From positions 1-21,780 of the forward strand of contig NZ_JAWLCK010000043.1 of NCBI RefSeq assembly GCF_041687175.1: a stretch of DNA of 21,780 nucleotides, given 5' to 3'. Below are positions 1 to 8,400 of the stretch, piece by piece; within the stretch, counting starts at the first letter, position 1; each line of letters opens with the position of its first letter. The DNA comes from Lutispora sp041687175. GTDB lineage: Bacteria; Bacillota; Clostridia; Lutisporales; Lutisporaceae. A program made the position numbers and the translations under genes. The notes beneath the pieces are model-generated. The model saw only the letters and a program-made list of their open reading frames with translations. It searched no databases and had not been told where the DNA came from.

Positions 1-31
1 GACTGTCCCATAAGGAATCCCTCAGGCAGTC
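1..31 (-). terminator. Imperfect dyad after ymaF-like gene, possible terminator
   Basis: GACTG at 1-5 pairs with CAGTC at 27-31, and CC at 7-8 can extend the stem with GG at 25-26 across a bulged base. It lies directly downstream of the stop codon of the minus-strand YmaF-family gene. Any T-tract would fall outside the window, so the terminator role is only a guess. Confidence 0.25.
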
Positions 32-33
32 CA

Positions 34-327
34 TTAATAATCCGAATGAATAGATGTATAACCCCATAATATATGATAATGCCTTTTGTTCATTGTAGTA
101 AAGCACTGATAATAATGGATATGGCCTCCTTCTACCTCAATACTGGGACCAGTGACCAGAGAATAATAATGAGTATGACCTAATACTTCTTCCACATATC
201 CAGAAAAATAATGGCTATGACCATTAAAATCAGGATTTTTGCTTGAAGTACCAGAGTACTTGTGTTCATGTTTAAAGATTTTATTTGTGAGCCCATCAAA
301 CTCATGAAGATGCAGTTTGTCGTACAT
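34..327 (-). CDS. YmaF-family histidine-rich protein
   Basis: A 97-residue protein resembling the YmaF family known from Bacillus and clostridia, whose function is not established. It is built from HxH pairs at residues 6, 20, 37, 51, 69 and 83, most followed by an aromatic residue (HSHYF, HTHYY, HIHYY). The spacing alternates 14 and 17-18 residues, giving three tandem units of about 31-32 residues. This suggests metal binding, which is inference only. There is no signal peptide or membrane segment, so it is probably cytoplasmic. The ATG start at 327 is well supported by a GAGGTGG ribosome-binding site (plus-strand 332-338) four bases upstream. It is divergent from the MATE transporter gene with only about 60 bases between the proposed starts. 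Confidence 0.8.
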   Translation of the reverse strand: MYDKLHLHEFDGLTNKIFKHEHKYSGTSSKNPDFNGHSHYFSGYVEEVLGHTHYYSLVTGPSIEVEGGHIHYYQCFTTMNKRHYHILWGYTSIHSDY

Positions 328-369
328 AAAACCACCTCATAATATTCTATGCTGCCGTGGTAAAAATGT

Positions 370-378
370 GAGAGGAAG
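370..378 (+). promoter_or_regulatory. Ribosome-binding site of the MATE gene, pointing to an ATT start
   Basis: GAGAGGAAG is the only convincing Shine-Dalgarno sequence at the front of the transporter frame. The core GGAAG (374-378) is 7 bases from an in-frame ATT at 386 and 10 bases from an in-frame CTG at 389. No ATG is suitably placed. Confidence 0.5.
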
Positions 379-385
379 TGGATTT

Positions 386-1768
386 ATTCTGAAATATATT
401 AAGCATATAATAAAGAAATTGCTCAGGGACGGCTTATTCTATAAAGACCTTGGAATCATTGCCGCACCTATAATAATTCAAAACTTTATAAGCACATCCT
501 TAAACATGGTGGATACAATTATGATAGGAATGGTAGGAGAAACACAGATTGCAGCTGTCGGTATCGCAAATCAGGTGTTTCTGTTGTTCTGCATGTTTAT
601 GTTTGGAATATGCAGCGGCTGTGGTATATTTATATCACAATTTTGGGGGAAGAGAGATAAGGACAATATTAAGCGAGTGGTTGGATTGGGGCTTTCTTCC
701 ACATTGGTGATATCTGCCATATTTACTTTTGTTGCCATTGCTTTTTCCAGAGGGATTATAGCAATATTCAATACTGATCCCGATGTCTTGCTATATGGAA
801 GTAAGTATTTGAGGCTTGTATGCCTAAGTTATGCTTTTACTGCTGTAACCTTTTGCTTCAGTTTCGCTTTGAGGAGTATAGAAAAAGCTATATACCCCAT
901 GTATATAAGCGCTGCAGCACTTATAACCAATACATTTTTAAATTATGTGTTCATTTTCGGACACTTTGGATTTAGAGCTATGGGTGTTGAAGGAGCCGCA
1001 CTTGCAACAGTAATAGCAAGGTTTATTGAGGCAGTAATGATTATTGCAGTAATATATAGGAGCAATAAGATTCTGGCTCCAGGATTTAAAGATATGTTTT
1101 TGATTGATACTTACTTCTTTAAAAGAATATATAGGACAACTATCCCGGTATTGCTGAACGAAGTTTGCTGGGGATTAGCAGCCGTAGTTTACTCTGTTGC
1201 CTATGGGCGCATTGGAAAAGAAGCCATAGCCTCTATACAAATAAGCAATACAATACAACAATTATTCATGATACTTTGCTTTGGCATGGCTAATGCTTCC
1301 GGAGTAATGATAGGGAAAAGAATTGGAGCAGGGAATGAAGAAGAGGGCAGGGATTATGCCCATAGATTTGCAGTGCTATCCATTGCAACAGGTATATTCA
1401 TAGGAGTTGTGATGATTGCAGGTGGACCTTTAATACTTAGATTCTTTAATGTTTCCCAAGGAGTGGTTATAGATGCTTATCAAATAATGAAAATAAATTC
1501 ATTGATTATGCCCGTGAGGGTATTCAATATAGTTTTAATCGTGGGAGTACTGAGAGGCGGAGGGGATGCCAATCACGCCTTCGCCATTGAAGCTTTCACC
1601 ATGTGGTTTATGGGAGTTCCAGCAGCTTTTGCGGGTGCATTGTTGTTTAAACTTCCAATATATTGGGTGGTTGCATTGACTACCCTTGAGGAAATAGGAA
1701 AGTTTATATTATGTATGTATAGGCTGGTTTCAGATAAATGGATAAATAACCTAGTCAAGAATTTTTGA
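386..1768 (+). CDS. MATE-family multidrug/Na+ (or H+) antiporter
   Basis: An integral membrane efflux transporter of the MATE family (MatE domain twice, about 12 membrane helices). These proteins export drugs or metabolites in exchange for Na+ or H+; the substrate cannot be read from sequence. The N-terminal part shows the family's look: an amphipathic start, then a first helix (AAPIIIQNFISTSLNMVD) leading to a TIMIG-type motif, with a second repeat starting near TTIPVLLNEVCWG. The length of about 460 residues fits the family. The start is uncertain. The frame is open back to TTG 317 and GTG 368, but 317 lies inside the opposite gene and neither has a good ribosome-binding site, whereas GAGAGGAAG at 370-378 points to ATT 386 (or CTG 389). 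The 3' end overlaps the convergent DUF3810 gene by 18 bases. No terminator is visible. Confidence 0.9.
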   Translation: MLKYIKHIIKKLLRDGLFYKDLGIIAAPIIIQNFISTSLNMVDTIMIGMVGETQIAAVGIANQVFLLFCMFMFGICSGCGIFISQFWGKRDKDNIKRVVGLGLSSTLVISAIFTFVAIAFSRGIIAIFNTDPDVLLYGSKYLRLVCLSYAFTAVTFCFSFALRSIEKAIYPMYISAAALITNTFLNYVFIFGHFGFRAMGVEGAALATVIARFIEAVMIIAVIYRSNKILAPGFKDMFLIDTYFFKRIYRTTIPVLLNEVCWGLAAVVYSVAYGRIGKEAIASIQISNTIQQLFMILCFGMANASGVMIGKRIGAGNEEEGRDYAHRFAVLSIATGIFIGVVMIAGGPLILRFFNVSQGVVIDAYQIMKINSLIMPVRVFNIVLIVGVLRGGGDANHAFAIEAFTMWFMGVPAAFAGALLFKLPIYWVVALTTLEEIGKFILCMYRLVSDKWINNLVKNF

Positions 1769-2821
1769 TTTATAATAAGCCAGCAGCAGGTCTACCATTC
1801 TTCCGTAACTTTGTACTCCATCCTTTTGATTGTTGGCTTTAAGATAAGTATTGTTGATCTTTGTAGAGGCCCTTTCCACAGGGCCTTCAAATTTATCCCA
1901 ATAGGCGTTTATATCAGCCAAATCTCTTTTCACCCCTGGGCTGTATTGGGATACAAGTTTAGCAGCACTCTCACTATCGGCCCTGTACAATGCATTAATA
2001 GAGTGTATTAACGCCAATAAAGTTCCTGAATACTTGTATTCAATATCATCATTGGAAATACAGGCTAGGAATGATATGAAGTTAGCCTCATCTTCCCTTG
2101 CATAACCTCTCTGATGAGCCATTTCATGAGCTGTATTGCTGGGAAACACAGCATCCGGCACATCACCATTAACATTTGCCTCAATTGTAAAGGGAAAAAA
2201 TATGCCGGCTATGCCTGCATAGGACATAAATCTTGATGTTATCACTATCTTTGGTTTCCCATAATCACCTCTAAAAATAGGATATTCTCTTGATAGACTT
2301 TCATAACCTGAATATGCTTTAAATAAAGCATTCCTTTTGCCTTGAGATAATTTCATAACTCCTCTGGAATCCTCTATCACATCATTTCTGTAGCTATTGG
2401 CTTTATGAATTAGATAAACACATAATTCCTCCAGGTCTTCCTTTGAATAATTCATAGTATTAAGATTCATAGTTTTTGAAAGTGGAAGCCTATAATAGTT
2501 TAAACCCCACAATGAAACAAAGGAGAATAAAAGAATGCTGAGGACTATTGCAGTCCTTTTTATAGCATTTAATATCAACTTTTTATCATATGTAATCAGC
2601 GCTTTAATTATCGTAAAAATCATAAATCCTATCCAGACCACAAAACCATAGAAGAGGAACTCACCTAAGGAAAATGGAAATATACCAGTCAACTTGCTTA
2701 AAGGCTGGCTTAATATTCTGTATACACCTATAGAGTATAGGCTTTCTATTGTATTCGGCAATCTTTTAGCCAAAGAAACAAGAATTAATGATATAGGTAT
2801 CAACGTAATTATCCATGCCAT
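1751..2821 (-). CDS. DUF3810 membrane protein with HExxH motif (putative zinc metallopeptidase)
   Basis: A 356-residue protein matching the DUF3810 family, whose function is unproven. Three hydrophobic segments lie in the first part (about residues 2-18, 49-75 and 88-108). A soluble C-terminal half carries HEMAH at residues 232-236 and EDEANF at 243-248. HExxH plus a downstream Glu (E245) is the usual zinc and catalytic set of gluzincin-type peptidases, so peptidase activity is inferred. ATG 2821 is chosen because GGAAGGGG sits about 8 bases upstream; a TTG six codons further upstream would put the start inside that ribosome-binding site. A TATAAT box lies just upstream. The gene is divergent from the nucleotidyltransferase fusion and convergent with the MATE gene. 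Confidence 0.85.
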   Translation of the reverse strand: MAWIITLIPISLILVSLAKRLPNTIESLYSIGVYRILSQPLSKLTGIFPFSLGEFLFYGFVVWIGFMIFTIIKALITYDKKLILNAIKRTAIVLSILLFSFVSLWGLNYYRLPLSKTMNLNTMNYSKEDLEELCVYLIHKANSYRNDVIEDSRGVMKLSQGKRNALFKAYSGYESLSREYPIFRGDYGKPKIVITSRFMSYAGIAGIFFPFTIEANVNGDVPDAVFPSNTAHEMAHQRGYAREDEANFISFLACISNDDIEYKYSGTLLALIHSINALYRADSESAAKLVSQYSPGVKRDLADINAYWDKFEGPVERASTKINNTYLKANNQKDGVQSYGRMVDLLLAYYKSKILD

Positions 2822-2858
2822 AGAATAAACCCCTTCCAAGAGACTAACCTCAAAGATT

Positions 2859-2864
2859 ATTATA
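2859..2864 (-). promoter_or_regulatory. Probable -10 box for the DUF3810 gene
   Basis: Read on the minus strand this is a perfect TATAAT, 37 bases upstream of the proposed ATG at 2821, leaving a leader of about 30 bases. No good -35 lies at 16-18 bases; the nearest candidate, TTGAAT, is 21 bases away. The promoter is therefore only partly supported. Confidence 0.45.
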
Positions 2865-2949
2865 ACCTAAACCACATATCATTGTATTCAAATTCTATGA
2901 ATATATATGGCTATTAATCATAAAATAGTAAATGACTTTATTTATTGCC

Positions 2950-2956
2950 AAAGGAG
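2950..2956 (+). promoter_or_regulatory. Ribosome-binding site of the nucleotidyltransferase fusion, pointing to an ATT start
   Basis: AAAGGAG is a near-perfect Shine-Dalgarno, 8 bases before an in-frame ATT at 2965. Homologues normally begin with M-K-A-V-I-M-A-G-G, and the ATT stands where that Met should be. The upstream ATG 2932 has no comparable site, and GTG 2956 overlaps the Shine-Dalgarno itself. Confidence 0.6.
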
Positions 2957-2964
2957 TGATAACT

Positions 2965-5409
2965 ATTAAAGCTGTAATAATGGCTGGTGGCAAGGGTACA
3001 AGATTGAGACCGTTGACCTGTGGTATACCTAAGCCAATGGTTCCCATATTTGATAAACCAGTCATGGAGTATACAATTCAGCTGCTAAAGAATAAAGGTA
3101 TAAATAACATAGGCGTAACGTTGGCTTATTTACCTCAGGTTATAATGGACTATTTTGGAGACGGAAGCAAACATGGGGTAAATCTCAAATATTTCATAGA
3201 AGATACACCCTTAGGAACCGGCGGAAGTGTAAGAAATACAGGAGATTTTTTGGATAATACTTTTATAGTTATAAGCGGTGATGCCCTCACAGATTTAAAT
3301 CTGACAGCTGCTTTGGAATTTCATAAAAAGACGAAGTCCAAGGCTACCCTTGTTTTAAAGAGGGAAGCAGTCCCCATCGAATATGGAGTTGTTATAACCG
3401 ACAGTCAAGGCCATATAGTGCGGTTTTTGGAAAAACCCAGCTGGGGAGAAGTCTTCAGTGATACAGTGAATACAGGCATATATATACTGGAACCTGAAAT
3501 CATGGAGTACTATAAGCCTGGAGAAAATTTTGACTTCAGCAAGGATTTGTTTCCAAAACTTCTTAGAGATAAAGTACCCATGTATGGCTACATAACTGAG
3601 GATTATTGGTGTGATATTGGAGATTTGGCATCTTACAGGCAAGTTCACTTTGATATATTAGACCACAAAGTTAATATAACTCTGGAAGCCCAGGAAAGCC
3701 AAAAAGGCATATGGCTTGCTGAAGGCGCTATTATAAAAAATAATGTGACATTGATTCCTCCAGTTTATATTGGCAAAGAAGCTACTATAGAGGACAATGT
3801 GCTTATAGATTCCTATTCTGTCATATCTCAGAACTGCAGGATAGGTTCAAACAGCAAGGTGAAAAGAAGCATACTGTGGAAAAAGGTTCATATAGGCGAA
3901 AATTCAGGTATCAGTGGTGGAGTAGTTTGTTCAAACTCCATTATAAAGAATAATGTAAAGATCTATGAAAATTCAGTAATAGGTGAAAGCACATCAATAC
4001 TTGAGAGCTGCATAATAAAACCTGATGTGAGAATATGGCCTGAAAAGAAGATTTTTGAGAACACTGTTGTGAATCATAATATAATATGGGGCACAAAGGC
4101 TACAAAGAATATATTTGGCTCCAGAGGAGTATCTGGCATATTAAATCTGGAGATATCACCTGAACTATGCTCCAGCCTGGGTTCTGCATTTGCAGCTGCC
4201 ATGGGGAAATATTCAACTTTAGTCATTGGAAGCGATAACAGTCCCCAATCCTATGTTGCCAAGAACTCTCTTATAGCAGGCATTTTATCTGCAGGCAGCC
4301 AGCCAATTGTGTTGAATAATTCAATAATACCTATGAGCAGGTTTGGCATTGTTTACCTCAGAGCAAATGGAGGTATACACATACATACTTCCCATGAAAG
4401 ACCCTGTAAGACATATATAGAATTTTTTGATGAAAAGGGCACAAATATCAGCAGAAGCAAGGAAAGACAAATAGAAAATCTGCTTAATCAGGATGATTAT
4501 GATAGATGTAAGGCGGAAGACATAAAAGCCATCATGAGGATGGAGAACTTTCAGGAAATATTTATAAGACAGGGACTGGAAGAAATAAAGCATTTAGACG
4601 AAATCAGAAGAAGAAACTTTAAAATAATACTTGCCTCCCAATCTGAAAACGCCTCTGCAATTGCATATAAGTTCTTGCAGAACCTCGGGTGCAGTGTCAG
4701 TCTTGTATGGGGCGATGCTGACAAACACATGGCTAATTATATAATAAGAAGAAAAGCAGATATGGGAGTTATAATAAACGAAAACGGAGAGAGTCTGACA
4801 CTTATAGATGAAAGAGGTCGGGTGATTAAAGATGAAGAATATCTTTTGTTATCAGAAATGGTAGCTATAAAAGGATATAATGCCAAGAGCTTGGTTTTCC
4901 CTTATACTTTCCCAAGAGCAGCTGAGGAAATAGCAAAGTTAAATGGAGCAAAAATATTCAGGGCTTCCTCAACTGCAGCAGAGATAATGAGAAAAATGAT
5001 GGAGTTGAGTGATGATGCCCAAAAACCATTAATTCAGTTTACATTAAATTATAATGGGGTCTGGGCTCTTGGATACTTCCTTGAATATATGGTTAGAGAG
5101 AACACAAGAATCAGCAGATTAATTGATTCCATACCTGAATATTTTTACTTGAAAAGGGAAATAAATTGTGATTGGAAGGATAAAGGTAGAATAATAAGAG
5201 AGATTGCCTTTGGGACTAACCAGAAAGAAATTGACCTTATTGAAGGAGTACGAATCAAAGATTCCAGGGGGTGGGCTTTGGTCTTACCAGACAATGAAAG
5301 ACCTGTATTCAATATCTATGCTGAAGGCTATTCTTACGAAATGGCTCAGGAATTATCTGCTGATTTAAGTGAAAAAATAAACTTATTATTAAAAAATCAG
5401 AGGCAGTAA
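2965..5409 (+). CDS. Sugar-phosphate nucleotidyltransferase / phosphomutase-like fusion (mannose-1-phosphate guanylyltransferase type)
   Basis: About 814 residues in three parts. Residues 1-235 are a nucleotidyltransferase that makes an NDP-sugar from a sugar 1-phosphate and NTP: the signature MAGGKGTRLRP is at 6-16, a metal-site-like SGDALTD at 104-110, and YWCDIGD near the end. Next comes a left-handed beta-helix region of hexapeptide repeats, about 245-370. The C-terminal half resembles phosphomannomutase/phosphoglucomutase. There the active-site loop TSHERP (475-480) keeps the Ser-His of the usual TASHNP, but the metal loop normally reading DGDADR is NENGES (605-610), so mutase activity is doubtful. 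The nucleotide and sugar used are not known; family names suggest GDP-mannose, but glucose is equally possible given the glucan synthase next door. The start is taken as ATT 2965 from its ribosome-binding site; ATG 2932 would add 11 residues. The stop codon sits in the loop of a terminator-like hairpin. Confidence 0.85.
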   Translation: MKAVIMAGGKGTRLRPLTCGIPKPMVPIFDKPVMEYTIQLLKNKGINNIGVTLAYLPQVIMDYFGDGSKHGVNLKYFIEDTPLGTGGSVRNTGDFLDNTFIVISGDALTDLNLTAALEFHKKTKSKATLVLKREAVPIEYGVVITDSQGHIVRFLEKPSWGEVFSDTVNTGIYILEPEIMEYYKPGENFDFSKDLFPKLLRDKVPMYGYITEDYWCDIGDLASYRQVHFDILDHKVNITLEAQESQKGIWLAEGAIIKNNVTLIPPVYIGKEATIEDNVLIDSYSVISQNCRIGSNSKVKRSILWKKVHIGENSGISGGVVCSNSIIKNNVKIYENSVIGESTSILESCIIKPDVRIWPEKKIFENTVVNHNIIWGTKATKNIFGSRGVSGILNLEISPELCSSLGSAFAAAMGKYSTLVIGSDNSPQSYVAKNSLIAGILSAGSQPIVLNNSIIPMSRFGIVYLRANGGIHIHTSHERPCKTYIEFFDEKGTNISRSKERQIENLLNQDDYDRCKAEDIKAIMRMENFQEIFIRQGLEEIKHLDEIRRRNFKIILASQSENASAIAYKFLQNLGCSVSLVWGDADKHMANYIIRRKADMGVIINENGESLTLIDERGRVIKDEEYLLLSEMVAIKGYNAKSLVFPYTFPRAAEEIAKLNGAKIFRASSTAAEIMRKMMELSDDAQKPLIQFTLNYNGVWALGYFLEYMVRENTRISRLIDSIPEYFYLKREINCDWKDKGRIIREIAFGTNQKEIDLIEGVRIKDSRGWALVLPDNERPVFNIYAEGYSYEMAQELSADLSEKINLLLKNQRQ

Positions 5410-5423
5410 GCCTTTGATTTTTT
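5391..5423 (+). terminator. Intrinsic terminator hairpin with the stop codon in its loop
   Basis: A 14-pair stem (5391-5404 with 5410-5423, one G-T wobble) has a 5-base loop AGTAA. The A-run on the left arm pairs with the T-run on the right, so it could also work on the opposite strand. The TAA stop of the upstream gene (5407-5409) is inside the loop. The next gene starts about 48 bases on with no strong promoter in between, so partial read-through is possible. Confidence 0.65.
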
Positions 5424-5470
5424 GGTAATCCAGCATCAGTACTCTTAATTTGGAGAGGTGTTACAGTCAT

Positions 5471-8400
5471 ATGAATGATATAGATAGAATAAAGCATGTT
5501 CTACTTAATAGAGAAGATATATTAGCCTATGGTTATATTATGGGTCAGAAGCATCTATTGAAGAAAAAGAAAGGAACAACAAAAGTACTGAAGAAGCGGT
5601 TGGAACAAAACTACCAGGAGATATTCAACATATACAGGAAGCTGGATGCCTTCACCAAAGACAATAAGGACATGTCTCCCGCATCCGATTGGCTGCTGGA
5701 CAATTTTTATAAAATTGAAGAACAAGTTAAAGAAGTAAAGCTTAATATCCGCCAAGAAAGATTCTATAAGCTAAATACATTGGCATCAGGATATTTGAAG
5801 GACTACCCTAGAATATACGCCATAGCATTAGAATTTATTTCCCATACTGACGGAAATCTGGACACAGATTTATTTATAGATTTTATCAAGGCCTATCAGT
5901 CAAATCAAATACTGACCATATCTGAGGTATGGGCATTGTCTCTTGTGACTAGGATTGGGCTGGTAGAGAATATAAGGATGATTTGTACTGATATATATAA
6001 AACACAGCTTCAGTGGAACAAAGCAGATAAAGATTCGAAGCTAAAAGGTCAGGAATTGATAGAAGCCATAGAAGAAAATTTAGAGATAGAAGGACGATTG
6101 AACTCATCCTATATAGAGCATCTGCTAGCCCTTATAAGAAGGACCGGGCTTGAATATGGGGAAGTTATAGATTACCTGGAGAAGAGGCTGGAAGAATATA
6201 ATACGACTATAAAAGAACTTATACAGAATGAACATAAAGAATATGCAGTTAGAAAGATTTCCATAGGAAACTCCATCACAAGCCTTTATAGCATATCCAC
6301 TTTGGACTGGAATGAAATATTTGAATCTGTCAGCATAGTAGAAGAGATGCTTTCTAAGGATCCATCAGGCATATACCCATCTATGGACTTTGAGTCAAGG
6401 GATTACTATAGAAAAATAATAACCAGAATATCAACAGACAATAATATTTCCGAAACAAGAGTTGCCAATGCTGCCATAAGCTTGAGCAAAAGTGCCCAAA
6501 AGCTTAACAAATCCTTCAAGGAAATCCATGTAGGGTATTATCTTATTGATGAAGGAAGAAAGGACCTCTTTGAAAGTCTGAATATCAGAAAGAAAGATTT
6601 CAGGCTCAAATCTATGCAGCCTTATTTGACAACAGTAGCATTCTTCACCGCATTAAGCATTATATTTGCTGTTTCTGTTTTGGCTAAAGGCTGGAGCTAT
6701 GGGAACATTGCTCTTCTTAGCATTTTGCTGTTGATTCCGACATCAGAGATTGGAATAGGCTTGACCAACCATATATTTATGAAACTATATAAACCTACAT
6801 TTTTACCAAGGCTTGATTATGGTGAGGGCATACCTGATGAATCAAAAACCATGGTAATCATTCCTGCATTGTTGAGCAGCAAAAACATTGCATTGGAGTT
6901 AATAGAAAAAATGGAAGTATATTATCTTGCCAATAAGGATGAAAATCTGTTCTTTGGTTTGATAGGTGACTTCAAGGATAGTATTAATGAGACAAATCCG
7001 GATGATGAATCCATTATAGCTGCTGCAATGGAAGGTGTGAGCAGACTAAATAAAAAATATAAGAAAGACAGGACAATCTTTTATTACTTTCATAGAAAAA
7101 GAGAATTTAATGAGAAACAGAACAAATGGATGGGCTGGGAGAGAAAGAGAGGAGCAATAGTACAGTTTAACGACCTGATATTGGGAAAAGATATTAATTC
7201 CTTTGTCTATAAGTCATCCCATGTTGATGAGTTAAAGGATATCAAATATGTAATAACCATTGATTCAGATACCAATCTGATTATGGAGAGTGCTGCAAAG
7301 CTTATAGGGACAATTGAGCATCCATTAAACAGGCCGGTTTATGATGAAAAGTGGGGTGTAGTAAGAGAAGGTTATGGCATAATTCAGCCCAGGATAGGCA
7401 TTGATATAGAAGATTCTAATAAAACACTTTTATCGCGAATATTTGCCGGCGACGGAGGTATAGACCCCTATACTACTGCCGTATCTAATATTTATCAGGA
7501 TGTTTTTGGAGAGGGGATCTTTACAGGAAAGGGTATCTACGATTTATCATTATTCAATAAAGTAACGAAGAACAAGATTGTGGACAACACCGTTCTGAGC
7601 CATGATTTATTGGAAGGAAGTTTGCTCAGGACAGGTCTGGCTGGAGATATAGAGCTTATTGACGGTTTCCCCGGGAAATATCTGTCCTATAGTTCCAGAC
7701 AGCATAGATGGGCAAGGGGAGACTGGCAACTGATAAAGTGGATTTTGGGCAGAAATCCTTTGACTTCATTATCCAGATGGAAAATGGCAGATAATCTGAG
7801 AAGGAGCATGCTGCAGCCATCACTTTATTTGCTCCTCCTGATAGGAATATTTTTTCTTCCCGTTTCTGTTTTTGAGTTGATTTTGATTCCGATATTCCTA
7901 TTTTTGTTTCCTAATCTGCTATGTCTACTTTCTATAGTTGAAAGAAGAGGCAAATCGGTAAGGCAGTGCACACAACTGTTGAAAAAAACAACATATCAGC
8001 TTTTTATGCTCATGGCATTCTTGCCCTATAGTGCATATCTGATGATGGATGCAGCAATGAGAAGCTTATATAGAGTTTTTTGCTCTCATAGGAATATGCT
8101 GGAGTGGGTAACTGCAGCAGATGCAGAGAAAAACTTAAAATCAGACCTGAAGGGATATTATATGAAAAGCAGGTATCCAATGGTATTAACATTGCTTTTT
8201 GCTGTGGCTGCTGGTATAAATAAAGCCTATGATATGGCAGCTATTATTCTAACAGCACTGTGGGCATTGTCTCCTTATATTGCTTTTAAAGCAAGCGAGG
8301 AAACAGAGGGAGAAAAACCATCCTTAACCGACGAGGAGAAGGCTGATATACAAAGAATAGGAAGAAAGACTTGGGCATATTATGAGGAATTGGTATGCGA

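Noticed and set aside
344..372. Possible promoter for the ymaF-like gene on the minus strand (CTCACA, 17 bases, TAGAAT)
   Set aside because: The boxes and spacing are acceptable, but the predicted transcript start would fall on the ribosome-binding site at 332-338, leaving almost no leader.
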